A stretch of DNA of 64,000 nt from Acidobacteriota bacterium. GTDB taxonomy: Bacteria > Acidobacteriota > Terriglobia > Terriglobales > Acidobacteriaceae. The translations under genes were made by a program, and so were the position numbers. The stretch covers positions 124,001 to 188,000 of the forward strand of contig JAJYUB010000001.1 in the NCBI GenBank assembly GCA_021792795.1. The letters run 5' to 3'. The notes under the pieces are model-generated. The model was not told the origin of the DNA. It did not search any database and worked only from the letters and a program-made list of their open reading frames with translations. Below, in pieces: positions 1 to 8,251 of this stretch; within the stretch, counting starts at the first letter, position 1; the number at the start of each line of letters is the position of its first letter.

Positions 1-2
1 TC

Positions 3-1847
3 GGCCTGAGAACGAACCTGACCGGGATCGACTGGCTGATTATGCTGGTCTATTTCGCGTTTGTGCTGGGCATTGGCTTTTTGCTGAAACGGCACATGCG
101 CACCAGCACCGATTTTTTCCTGGCAGGGCGGGCGCTGCCTGCCTGGGTGTGCGGACTGGCCTTTATTTCCGCCAACCTGGGAGCGCAGGAAGTGATCGGC
201 ATGGGCGCCTCGGGCGCAAAGTATGGCATTGCGACCAGCCAGTTTTACTGGATCGGCGCGATTCCGGCGATGGTGTTTGTCGGCCTGTTTATGATGCCGT
301 TCTATTATGGGTCGAAGGCGCGTTCGGTGCCGGAATATCTGAAGCTGCGCTACGACGAGAAAACGCGGGCGTGGAATGCCGGCTCGTTCGCCATTATGAC
401 TGTGTTTTCCTCCGGCATTTCCATGTACGCCATGGCCAAGCTGATCCAGGTGCTGCATATTTTCGACGGGCTGTTTCTTCACTTTGGGCTGCCGCTGGGC
501 TGGATCTTTCACTTCTCCATATTTCTCTCCGCGGTGATTGTGCTGGGCTACATCTCGCTGGGCGGGCTGACCAGCGCCATCTACAACGAGGTGCTGCAAT
601 TCTTTTTGATCGTCGCCGGATTTATGCCGCTGGTCTGGATCGGGCTGAAGAACGTGGGGGGATGGCACGGCATTCAACGCGCGCTGGGACCGGCCTATAC
701 CCACTCCTGGCGCGGCATGGCGCACGCCAGCACCAACCCGCTGGGCACGCAATGGTATGCGCTGGTGTTTGGCCTGGGGTTCGTGCTTTCCTTTGGATAT
801 TGGTGTACGGATTTTCTTGTGATCCAAAGCGCGATGGCCGCCGAGTCGCACCTGGCCGCGCGGCGCGTGCCGTTGATCGCTGCCATCCCAAAAATGTTTT
901 TTCCGTTTCTGGTGATCCTGCCGGGGCTGATTGCGATCTCCGTTCCGACGGTGTCGCAGCGGATGATGGGGCAGGCGAAAACCGCGCCGACATCGGCTGC
1001 CGCGCGGGGATCTGTGGCCTCCGGAGCCTCTTCGGCGCTGGTTGGCAGGGGACTGGTCCCGGTCAAGATCGATCCGGTGAATGGCCGCGTGCTGACCGAC
1101 AACAAAGGCAAGCCGCTGCTCGACTACGACCTGGCGACGCCCAACATGCTGCTGCATTTTTTCCCCACGGGAATGCTGGGGCTGGGGTTGACGGCGCTGC
1201 TTGCCAGCTTTATGTCCGGCATGGCGGGCAACGTGACCGCGTTCAATACGGTGTGGACCTACGACATCTATCAGTCCTACATCCATAAGCATGGGAGCGA
1301 TGCGCATTATCTGTGGATGGGTCGCATGGCGATGATCGGCGGGGTGGCGCTTTCGATTGGCGCGGCGTATTTTGTCACGTCGTTCAACAACATCATGGAC
1401 GCGCTGCAACTGGTCTTCTCCTTTGTGAATGCGCCCCTGCTGGCGACGTTTCTGCTGGGCATGTTCTGGAAGCGCACCACCGGCCACGGCGCATTCTTGG
1501 GATTGCTGTCGGGCACCTGCGCGGCGGCGTTGCATACGGGTCTAACTTTGCCAGCGGATGTTTCCGGTGTCGGCATTCACGGTGGATGGATCGCCGTGCT
1601 GCACGTCTATCCCAGCACCATGGCGCAGACGTTTTGGACCGCGATCTGGGCCTTCTGCGTTTGCTTGGCGATGACGGTGGGGTTGAGCCTGATGACAAAG
1701 CCGCGCGATGAGAAAGAACTGGTTGGGCTGGTATATTCGTTGACGCCCAAGCCTGCTGAAGGGCATCTGCTGTGGTATCAGCGGCCGGCATCGTTGGCCA
1801 TTCTGGTGCTGGCGATGGTGGTGGTGTTGAACCTGGTGTTCTTGTAG
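3..1847 (+). CDS. Sodium/solute symporter (SSS family), 5' end outside window
   Basis: Integral membrane transporter of the sodium:solute symporter family, expected to couple Na+ (or H+) entry to uptake of a sugar or related solute. The frame is open from base 3, and the residues before the first ATG (at 42) read like the family N-terminus (LTGIDWLIMLVYF), so the true start lies upstream of the window. About a dozen hydrophobic segments are visible, with the family-typical SGLT-like stretch FFLAGRALPAWVCGLAFISAN near the start and GGLTSAIYNEVLQFF around nt 560-610. A hydrophilic Ala/Ser/Gly-rich loop (nt about 957-1150) interrupts the core between two helices. Substrate cannot be told from the sequence. 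The next gene is a small membrane protein, separated by a repeat element. Confidence 0.85.
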   Translation, partial: GLRTNLTGIDWLIMLVYFAFVLGIGFLLKRHMRTSTDFFLAGRALPAWVCGLAFISANLGAQEVIGMGASGAKYGIATSQFYWIGAIPAMVFVGLFMMPFYYGSKARSVPEYLKLRYDEKTRAWNAGSFAIMTVFSSGISMYAMAKLIQVLHIFDGLFLHFGLPLGWIFHFSIFLSAVIVLGYISLGGLTSAIYNEVLQFFLIVAGFMPLVWIGLKNVGGWHGIQRALGPAYTHSWRGMAHASTNPLGTQWYALVFGLGFVLSFGYWCTDFLVIQSAMAAESHLAARRVPLIAAIPKMFFPFLVILPGLIAISVPTVSQRMMGQAKTAPTSAAARGSVASGASSALVGRGLVPVKIDPVNGRVLTDNKGKPLLDYDLATPNMLLHFFPTGMLGLGLTALLASFMSGMAGNVTAFNTVWTYDIYQSYIHKHGSDAHYLWMGRMAMIGGVALSIGAAYFVTSFNNIMDALQLVFSFVNAPLLATFLLGMFWKRTTGHGAFLGLLSGTCAAALHTGLTLPADVSGVGIHGGWIAVLHVYPSTMAQTFWTAIWAFCVCLAMTVGLSLMTKPRDEKELVGLVYSLTPKPAEGHLLWYQRPASLAILVLAMVVVLNLVFL

Positions 1848-1853
1848 TTCAAG

Positions 1854-2022
1854 CGGATTTACAGATTCTGTAATCTAAATTAGAGAAGTCATTCTGAGCG
1901 CAGCGAAGAATCCAGGGAGCGATGGAAGCGTCTACGGTGCATACATCGTCTGGATTCTTCACTTCGGTCGCTGTGGCGACCTTCGTTCAGAATGACTCTC
2001 TATCACAAATGACTACACAAAC
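1854..2022. repeat. MITE-like interspersed repeat, copy 1
   Basis: Starts with CGGATTTACAG and carries nested inverted repeats: GTCATTCTGA (1888-1897) pairs with TCAGAATGAC (1987-1996), and GAATCCAG (1908-1915) pairs with CTGGATTC (1950-1957). The same left end and core recur at 44652-44853, and the core at 9443-9550. It lies directly behind the symporter stop codon and could fold into a long hairpin in the transcript. No coding capacity. Confidence 0.7.
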
Positions 2023-2056
2023 GGGAGATCCACAATAGGGCGGAAAGGGAACTGCA

Positions 2057-2323
2057 ATGGGACTTGACATTCGACTGCCGCTTGGCCTGCTGTTTCTCGT
2101 CACGGGCGGCATGATGGCGGTGTACGGACTGTTTACCCACGGCAGCGCGATTTACGAGAAATCGCTGGGGATCGACATCAACCTTGCGTGGGGATTGGTG
2201 CTGTCGTTGTTCGGTCTGTCGATGCTGTTGCTGGCGTATCTCGATCGTCGCCGCATGGCCGCTGCGCCGCCCGTCATTTCGTCGAACGATGAAGCGCCGT
2301 CGAGTCGTCCGCGCGGGCATTGA
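2057..2323 (+). CDS. Small two-helix membrane protein, unknown function
   Basis: An 88-residue protein with two clear hydrophobic helices (about residues 8-27 and 43-61) and a charged, proline-containing tail that would sit in the cytoplasm after the RRR cluster. A reasonable ribosome binding site (AAAGGGA) precedes the ATG. It follows the symporter gene in the same direction, but the repeat element lies between them, so co-transcription is uncertain. No family name is offered; it may be an accessory or simply a conserved small inner-membrane protein. Confidence 0.6.
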   Translation: MGLDIRLPLGLLFLVTGGMMAVYGLFTHGSAIYEKSLGIDINLAWGLVLSLFGLSMLLLAYLDRRRMAAAPPVISSNDEAPSSRPRGH

Positions 2324-2369
2324 TACTAGCTGCTCGGGATGATTGGAGAGCGAGTTCGCCAGGTTGGCG

Positions 2370-3653
2370 CTACGTCGCCGCGATCGATGCCTGACAATGT
2401 GCGGCCAACTCGTCCAGAGTTGCCGCCAATTTTTCCGCCACGATCGATCCCTGGGCCATGTCTTTCGAGCCGCCGCCGCGTCCGCCGTGGGTCGCCAAGG
2501 TTGATCGCAACACGGTTCCGCAGTCGAGATCAAGATCGCCGCTGCGCGACAGCACCACGGTCGCCGGTGCTGCGGCATCGTCCGGCTGCCAGCCGATGAC
2601 CGCAGCCGTTTGCTTGGCGTGTGCAGCGATTTTGCTCGCCAATAATTTTGCATAGGCCGCATCGTTTTGTCGCGCGGCCGTCAACAGCAGCCGTATCAGC
2701 CGCAGGCCAGCTTTCACCGGAGTTTGCGCGACCAACTCCGCTGCCTGATACTGCGCCAGCTCATTGGTCAGCCGCAGCGTGTGCTTGGCGGCTTGCTTCG
2801 CGTCCGCCTGCAGGCGATGGATGGCTTGCGGCACTTCTTCAAACCCCACGGAAAGCTGCCGCGCCGACTCAGTCAGTCGGGCAAAATCATTTCGCGCCGT
2901 CCGCGCCGCGCGCAGGCCGCAGGCAAATTCGACGCGCAGTCCTTGCTTTACTTTTTCCAGTCCGCGAAGGTGCAGGCCGCCGATCTGCCCAGTGGAGCGC
3001 ACATGCGTGCCTCCGCAGGCGTTGCGGTCGAAGTTGGCGATGGTGACGATGCGCAGATCGCCCTGGCGCGGCGGCAATTTGCGCAGTTCTCCCGCCGCCA
3101 GCAACGATTCCGCCTGCGCGCGTTGCACGACGCTCATCGTCACAGGTCGATCTTCCGCGACGATCCGGTTCGCCATCTCCTCCACCTGCTCCAGCGTGCT
3201 CGTCTTCAAGTTGTCGACATCGAGATCGATCGTCGAACTAAATTCGCCGAGGTGGAAGGAAACCGTTCGCGCTCCGCAAACCTGAATGAATGCAGCCGAC
3301 AACAGATGCTGGCCGGAATGTTGCTGCATGTGATCGAGCCGCCGCGCCTGATCGACTACACCGCGCACCGCTGTACCGGCGACCAGCGGCTTTGCGGTGT
3401 GGTGCCACACTTCACCGCAGTCGTCCTCTTCCACGTCGACAATCTCCGCGGTCAATTCCGCTCCGCTTGGCGCGGTCGCGATCAGGCAGCCGGTGTCATA
3501 CGGTTGTCCGCCGCCGGTGGGATAAAACGCGGAGCGATCCAGCGCCACCCGCCACAGGGACTGTCCGCCGGCGCGGGAAAGCTCCTGAATGTCCGTGACC
3601 ACGGCATCGAATGTCGTCAGAAATGAGTCGGTGGAGTAGAGGCGTTCTGTCAT
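2370..3653 (-). CDS. Alanyl-tRNA editing protein, AlaX-L type with DHHA1 domain
   Basis: Free-standing homologue of the editing half of alanyl-tRNA synthetase, expected to hydrolyse Ser-tRNA(Ala) or Gly-tRNA(Ala). The N-terminal beta-barrel region carries AFYPTGGGQPYD (about 42-53). The zinc/editing site is complete: H112-x3-H116 in QHSGQHLL, and C213-G-G-T-H217. The C-terminus ends in a DHHA1-like segment with GGRGGGSKDMAQG (about 391-403), the part that contacts tRNA in AlaRS. At 427 residues it matches the long AlaX form; the aminoacylation domain is absent. It is transcribed alone, convergent with the small membrane protein upstream. Confidence 0.88.
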   Translation of the reverse strand: MTERLYSTDSFLTTFDAVVTDIQELSRAGGQSLWRVALDRSAFYPTGGGQPYDTGCLIATAPSGAELTAEIVDVEEDDCGEVWHHTAKPLVAGTAVRGVVDQARRLDHMQQHSGQHLLSAAFIQVCGARTVSFHLGEFSSTIDLDVDNLKTSTLEQVEEMANRIVAEDRPVTMSVVQRAQAESLLAAGELRKLPPRQGDLRIVTIANFDRNACGGTHVRSTGQIGGLHLRGLEKVKQGLRVEFACGLRAARTARNDFARLTESARQLSVGFEEVPQAIHRLQADAKQAAKHTLRLTNELAQYQAAELVAQTPVKAGLRLIRLLLTAARQNDAAYAKLLASKIAAHAKQTAAVIGWQPDDAAAPATVVLSRSGDLDLDCGTVLRSTLATHGGRGGGSKDMAQGSIVAEKLAATLDELAAHCQASIAAT

Positions 3654-3677
3654 GGTCTCCCGATTGAAGCATCGCGA

Positions 3678-3893
3678 TTATTGCGGAATGATGATGCCGC
3701 CGATGCGCGCGCGTCGCGGCATTCGAACGCCGCGATGGTCATATTCCCACCCCACCGAGCTACGCTCGTCCGGGGCCCCGGTTTCGCGATCGGCGTCTTT
3801 TTCGTGGACATCGGCAGGCGCGACCGGACCCTTCTGCCGATCTGCGTTGGCGGGCGCGCCGCATGCCGGGCAACGCGAATCCTGCTTCGTCAT
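3678..3893 (-). CDS. Small hypothetical protein with one CPAC motif
   Basis: A short ORF (71 residues from the chosen ATG at 3893) beginning MTKQDSRCPACGAPAN, followed by a charged hydrophilic middle and a basic tail ending GIIIPQ. GGGAG and GGAG sequences just upstream favour this start over the longer frame beginning at 3938. Only one CxxC pair is present, so a full zinc ribbon is not demonstrated; it could bind zinc as a dimer. It is divergent from the HAD phosphatase gene. Short length makes this a moderate call. Confidence 0.4.
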   Translation of the reverse strand: MTKQDSRCPACGAPANADRQKGPVAPADVHEKDADRETGAPDERSSVGWEYDHRGVRMPRRARIGGIIIPQ

Positions 3894-3960
3894 CTCCCAT
3901 GCTCCCGCGAATTTCAAGCTGACCATACGAATCTTCATTGTCGCCGATTAGACTGGAACT

Positions 3961-4905
3961 ATGCCACCCCAACTGCCCAGTTGTCCCCGTTTGCTCGCCT
4001 GCGATCTTGATGGAACACTGCTGAACGGTAAAGGGGCCCTTACCGAAGCGACCGCCGGCGCGCTGCGACAAGCCATCGCCAGCGGTGTTGAGGTGGTCAT
4101 TGCCACGGGCAGGCGGCACAGTTTTGCCTGGCAGATTCTCGCTCCGCTTGGGCTCGGTCCGGAGACGGTGCTGATCAGCTCGAATGGGGCGATCGCGCGC
4201 ACCTTTGGCGGACGCTTGATCCATCGCATTGGACTGCCGGTGGCAACGGCCCTGCTGCTATGCCGCCAGTTGGACGCATTTCGCGACTCGCTGGTGTTTA
4301 CGTTCGACCGCACTGGCCCAGGCACCATGGTGGTTGAAAACATTGGGGCGCTGCAGGCGCGGTTGACGCGATGGGTGGAGCTGAACCTGCGAGAAATTGA
4401 GGAAGTGCTTCCATTGGAGCGCGTATTTGACTGTGGAGAAGAGCCGGTGCAGGCGATGATCTGCGGCACCCTCTCCTCGATGCGCGAAGCGCTGGCCGTG
4501 CTGGATACGGCGACGGCGGAGGCGGAGAATTTGCGGCAGAGGATCTCCATTCACAGGACGGTCTATGCCGCGCGCGACCTTTCCATTGTGGACCTGATGC
4601 CGACCGGATGCTCCAAAGGAAATGCTGTTGCGCGGGTGGCGGCCGAGCGCGGCATCGACCCCGCGGAAGTCGCCGCCATCGGCGACAACATGAACGATGC
4701 GGAGATGCTGGCGTATGCCAGGCGCGCGGTGGTGATGGAGAATGCTCCAGCGGAACTGCATGCCATGGCTGCGGCCAGCGGGTGGACAGTGACGGGAAGC
4801 AACGAAAGCGATGGCGCGGCGCAGGCGATTTTGCGTATGCTGGAAGAAGACTTTCGATCTGGCCTGGGTCGCCGCGGCGACCGGGCTGCCGCGCTTGCCG
4901 ACTAA
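3961..4905 (+). CDS. Cof-type HAD-IIB family phosphatase
   Basis: Cytoplasmic phosphohydrolase of the HAD superfamily, subfamily IIB (Cof/YidA type), which dephosphorylates sugar phosphates or similar metabolites. Motif I is DLDGT (D15 nucleophile, D17 general acid), motif II lies in VIATGRR, and the motif III lysine and motif IV aspartates are in CSKGNAV and IGDNMNDAEM near residues 220-250. Length (314) is a little above the usual 270 because of a long C-terminal tail. The specific substrate cannot be predicted. It is followed 26 nt later by the lytic transglycosylase gene. Confidence 0.85.
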   Translation: MPPQLPSCPRLLACDLDGTLLNGKGALTEATAGALRQAIASGVEVVIATGRRHSFAWQILAPLGLGPETVLISSNGAIARTFGGRLIHRIGLPVATALLLCRQLDAFRDSLVFTFDRTGPGTMVVENIGALQARLTRWVELNLREIEEVLPLERVFDCGEEPVQAMICGTLSSMREALAVLDTATAEAENLRQRISIHRTVYAARDLSIVDLMPTGCSKGNAVARVAAERGIDPAEVAAIGDNMNDAEMLAYARRAVVMENAPAELHAMAAASGWTVTGSNESDGAAQAILRMLEEDFRSGLGRRGDRAAALAD

Positions 4906-4931
4906 GCGGATTGAAGGCTGACCGAATCTGG

Positions 4932-5684
4932 ATGGAAACGTGTCGCAAACTCGCGCTGCTTGGAGCCTTGGCGGGCCTTGTTGGGTCTGTCGCGGCTGCC
5001 CGTGCCGCGGAGCGAGTGACGCTGCGCAGTGGAGCGGACCTGGTCTGCGATCATCAAAAAGATTTGAATGGCCAAGTGCGGCTGTATCTGACGGCGTCGG
5101 AAGAGAATTATCTGGACGTTGCGGCGGCCGACATTGTTGCGGTGGAGAACGTTCGCGCGGAGGACGCCGTTACGCCGAGGACGACCTCCGAGGCAACGGG
5201 CCTGTCGCAGGCGCAAACCACTTTTCCAGCGGACATTCCTGCGTTGCTGCATCAGGCGGGCCTGGAGCATCATCTCGACCCGGACTTGCTGGCCAGCGTT
5301 GTACATGCGGAAAGCGCGGGCAGAGTCCACGCGGTTTCTCCGGTTGGCGCGCGCGGGTTAATGCAATTGATGCCAGCCACGGCGAAAGATCTAGGCGTGC
5401 GCGACAGCTTTGCGGCGGAGCAGAATATTGCCGGCGGCACAACGTACCTGGACGCGCTGCTGATGTATTACCACGAGAATATTGCGCTGGCGCTGGCGGC
5501 ATATAACGCAGGCCCGGCAGCCGTGGACCGCTATCACGGCATCCCACCGTATGCGGAAACGCGCCGCTATGTGGAACGCGTGATCCATGATTTCAATCGG
5601 CGGAAAATGCGCGAAGCGCGACGGCAGGCCTCTCGCGCGCCGTTGCTTTCGATGGCCGCAATTGCCGACGCGGCGGCAAAATAA
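4932..5684 (+). CDS. Lytic transglycosylase, SLT domain, exported
   Basis: Periplasmic muramidase-like enzyme that cleaves peptidoglycan glycan strands with formation of anhydromuramic ends. From the ATG at 4932 a signal peptide is evident (LALLGALAGLVGSVAAARAA). A short region with basic and acidic residues follows, then a Slt70-type domain from about residue 100: catalytic glutamate E127 in HAESAG, the GLMQLMPATA motif, NIAGGTTYL, and AAYNAGPAAV. The frame is open further upstream (to 4608), but this overlaps the HAD gene and has no signal sequence, so the internal start is preferred. Sits between the HAD phosphatase and a flippase-like gene on the same strand. Confidence 0.88.
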   Translation: METCRKLALLGALAGLVGSVAAARAAERVTLRSGADLVCDHQKDLNGQVRLYLTASEENYLDVAAADIVAVENVRAEDAVTPRTTSEATGLSQAQTTFPADIPALLHQAGLEHHLDPDLLASVVHAESAGRVHAVSPVGARGLMQLMPATAKDLGVRDSFAAEQNIAGGTTYLDALLMYYHENIALALAAYNAGPAAVDRYHGIPPYAETRRYVERVIHDFNRRKMREARRQASRAPLLSMAAIADAAAK

Positions 5685-5714
5685 ATTCCGACAAGGGAAG
5701 CTGAAAAGGCCCGC

Positions 5715-6770
5715 ATGAAACGACATCGATGGCTTGTTATGGGCGCAGTTTTCGCCCTGCTGGTGGTCTTGCTCTACATCCAGTTTCGGACGTTAAAGAG
5801 CTTCGAGTGGTCCACCCTCGCGCAGGCCTTCGGCTCGATTCGCTGGATGCAACTGGTGCTGGCGACCGCGCTGATCTATGGGGCCTACATCGCGCGCGCC
5901 TTTCGTTGGAGCGTGTTTCTACGTCCCACCAAGCCCGCCTCTCCGGCGCAGATGGTCCCCGCGCAATTCATCGGCTTTACGTCTGTCGCCGTTCTGGGTC
6001 GTCTGGGAGAATTTGTGCGGCCGTATCTGGTGGCGCGGCGGCAGCAGGCGACCTTCACCTCGCAGTTGGCGGTGTACGCGGTCGAACGCGTTTTCGATTT
6101 GCTGGCCGCTGCCGGCATCATCGCAATCACGCTTTCCATCAGTCCGTCGGTGCGAAGCCTTCCGTATCATGAGCAGTTCCGACGCGCCGGATATTTTGGC
6201 ATTGGACTGGCGCTGCTGCTGGCGCTGGTCGCCGTGGCGATTCGCTTGAACGGGCCGAGGATTGCCGATTTCGCCAGCCGCGCGTTGGGGACCATTTCAA
6301 AAAAAATGGCGCGCGCGGTGCATGAAAAAATCCTCGCGTTCAGCCATGGACTGGATGCCATTGCCGGGTGGGGTGCGCTCCTGGAAGCGCTGTTTTATTC
6401 CTTCCTGACGTGGGGCTTAATCGCGCTTGCCTATGTAGTTGTTGTGCATTCTTTCACCGTTCCGGAGCTGGCCTCGATTCCCCCGGCGCAAACCATTTTG
6501 CTGATGGCGGGGAGCTTGTTCGGCTCCTTTGCGCAACTGCCGGCGATCGGCGGCGGCTCGCAGGTCGCGATTATTTACGTGTTGACCAGCGTGCTGCGGG
6601 TTGGGCCGGAGGCGGCCACGGCGTGCGCGTTGACGCTCTACGTGGTGACATTTCTCACCGTGATTCCGGCGGGCCTGGCGTTTGCGCGGGTCGAGCATGT
6701 CTCGCTGCGAAACGTGGCCAAGGCCTCGGAGACGGAAGAAGATCTGCTGGTGGAAGAGGGCACGCTTTGA
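5715..6770 (+). CDS. Lysylphosphatidylglycerol synthase/flippase-like membrane protein (UPF0104)
   Basis: Multi-spanning inner membrane protein of the UPF0104/MprF-N family, a fold linked with lipid flipping or polyprenyl-linked glycan synthesis. Seven to eight hydrophobic segments are visible. Characteristic features are the early YGAYIARAFRWSVFL segment, the GRLGEFVRPYLVARR stretch (about 95-110), and the late GGGSQVAIIYVL motif. At 351 residues it has only the membrane domain and lacks the C-terminal lysyltransferase of MprF. It starts 30 nt after the lytic transglycosylase and may be co-transcribed with it. The true substrate is unknown. Confidence 0.75.
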   Translation: MKRHRWLVMGAVFALLVVLLYIQFRTLKSFEWSTLAQAFGSIRWMQLVLATALIYGAYIARAFRWSVFLRPTKPASPAQMVPAQFIGFTSVAVLGRLGEFVRPYLVARRQQATFTSQLAVYAVERVFDLLAAAGIIAITLSISPSVRSLPYHEQFRRAGYFGIGLALLLALVAVAIRLNGPRIADFASRALGTISKKMARAVHEKILAFSHGLDAIAGWGALLEALFYSFLTWGLIALAYVVVVHSFTVPELASIPPAQTILLMAGSLFGSFAQLPAIGGGSQVAIIYVLTSVLRVGPEAATACALTLYVVTFLTVIPAGLAFARVEHVSLRNVAKASETEEDLLVEEGTL

Positions 6771-6772
6771 TT

Positions 6773-6795
6773 CCGCATTCGTTCCGCGAATGCGG
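6773..6795. terminator. Hairpin between convergent genes
   Basis: Perfect 9-bp inverted repeat CCGCATTCG / CGAATGCGG with a 5-nt loop, placed between the stop of the flippase-like gene and the end of rseP, which converge here. No T-tract is present on either side, so its efficiency is uncertain. Confidence 0.5.
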
Positions 6796-6821
6796 GGCAC
6801 GCGGCGCGGCAGCGAAACTGC

Positions 6822-8222
6822 CTACAGTTTCAGGCGGGCCAGGCTGGGGATCTTCGACAGATCGTTGAACAGCACGAAGACCATCAGCAGGACGAAAAAT
6901 ACGAAGGCGGTTTGATAGACCCGCTCTTTCAGGGTCTCGCTCAAATCGCGCCGCATCACGGATTCAATCAGCAGAAAGAAAATCATCCCGCCGTCAAGGA
7001 TGGGGATGGGCAGCAGGTTCAACACGCCGAGCTGCACGCTGATGAACGCCGTCCAGGCCATCATGGGCGACCATCCCGGCAGGGACACAACGTAGCCGGT
7101 TTGCCGCGCAATGCCGACGGGGCCGCTGAGCGTGCGGGCCGACATCCGGTGGGTGACGACGCGGCGCAGGATGTCCAGCAATAAGGTCGATTCCTTGATG
7201 CACTCGCCGGCGGCCTTGGAAAAAGCTTGGGGGAAAGAAAGCCGCTCAATGTGCGAGGGCGGCGGATCGGTGTTGAAGCCTATCTCGTACCTGGGCTGGC
7301 CATCGGGCCCGGTTGTTTTTTCCGGCGCCACTGTCAATGTAGTTGGAGTTCCATTGCGCAGAATGGAAAGAGTCACAGGTCGGCTGCCGTTCTGTTGCAG
7401 ATACAAAATCATCGACGGCAGGGAATGCAACTGCGTGCCGTCCACGGATACGATCCGGTCGCCGGATTGGAGGCCGGCTTTTGCGCCCGGCATGTCCGCT
7501 TCGACCAGAGCGACTTTCAGCGGTTTTTGCTGGATTTCCGGCGTCAGCCCCACGTCGCCCAACCCGAAGTCGTCCGGGTTGACGGGAGACTTCAGAAACA
7601 GCGAGGTTTCCTTCTGGGCGCCATTCTGGCGTTGCACCATCATCGACACGGAATGGTTCAGGTTCAGAGCCGATCGCTCAAGGACCTGGTCCCAATTCGG
7701 GTCCTCGACGCCGTCGTAACGGACAATGCGGTCGCCATGCTGCAAGCCGGCCTTTGCCGCAGCGGAATTCGGCACAACGTAGTCCACGATTGCGGGCTGG
7801 CTGAGGTAGTTTTCAACCTCGTTATGGCCGATATAGACCGCGGTCATCAAAAAGATTGCCAGCAGGAAGTTGGATGCCGGACCGGCGCAGGCAATCAGGA
7901 TGCGCTGCCAGCGGGGCTTTGAATTCAGGTCGCCGGAGTCGCGCGGCGCAGTGCCCAATGCGCCCGCGCCGCTCATGGGTATTGTGCCATCGCCGCCCAG
8001 TTCGCCCGCCATTTTGACGTAGCCGCCCAGAGGAAGCAGGCTGATGCGATAGTCGGTGTCGCCGCGGCGGAAGCCGAACAGGCGCTTGCCAAAACCGATG
8101 GAAAAGGTCTCGATGCGCACGCCGCAAAGCTTGGCGACGGCGAAGTGGCCGAACTCATGCACCAGCACCAACACGCCGAGGACAACGAGCATGGAAACGA
8201 GGCTTACAAGGACAAATGACAT
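6822..8222 (-). CDS. rseP: Site-2 zinc metalloprotease RseP
   Basis: Inner-membrane intramembrane protease (S2P family) that cuts anti-sigma factors and remnant signal peptides. The N-terminal helix carries the catalytic HEFGH (H22, E23, H26), followed by GFGKRLFGF and the conserved LLPLGGYVKMAGE. Two PDZ-like regions are visible in the middle (NSAAAKAGLQHGDRIV and MPGAKAGLQSGDRIV). The C-terminal membrane part has the metal-ligand motif LNLLPIPILDGG. The length of 466 fits the two-PDZ RseP form. It is the last gene of the cdsA-dxr-rseP row, 29 nt after dxr. Confidence 0.95.
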   Translation of the reverse strand: MSFVLVSLVSMLVVLGVLVLVHEFGHFAVAKLCGVRIETFSIGFGKRLFGFRRGDTDYRISLLPLGGYVKMAGELGGDGTIPMSGAGALGTAPRDSGDLNSKPRWQRILIACAGPASNFLLAIFLMTAVYIGHNEVENYLSQPAIVDYVVPNSAAAKAGLQHGDRIVRYDGVEDPNWDQVLERSALNLNHSVSMMVQRQNGAQKETSLFLKSPVNPDDFGLGDVGLTPEIQQKPLKVALVEADMPGAKAGLQSGDRIVSVDGTQLHSLPSMILYLQQNGSRPVTLSILRNGTPTTLTVAPEKTTGPDGQPRYEIGFNTDPPPSHIERLSFPQAFSKAAGECIKESTLLLDILRRVVTHRMSARTLSGPVGIARQTGYVVSLPGWSPMMAWTAFISVQLGVLNLLPIPILDGGMIFFLLIESVMRRDLSETLKERVYQTAFVFFVLLMVFVLFNDLSKIPSLARLKL

Positions 8223-8251
8223 GCTGGTTAGGGGGTATCCGTTCTGTGGTT

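Noticed and set aside
2003-2662. 219-aa minus-strand ORF overlapping the small membrane protein and the AlaX gene end
   Set aside because: It overlaps two better-supported genes, has no ribosome binding site and is low-complexity Arg/Ser/His-rich.
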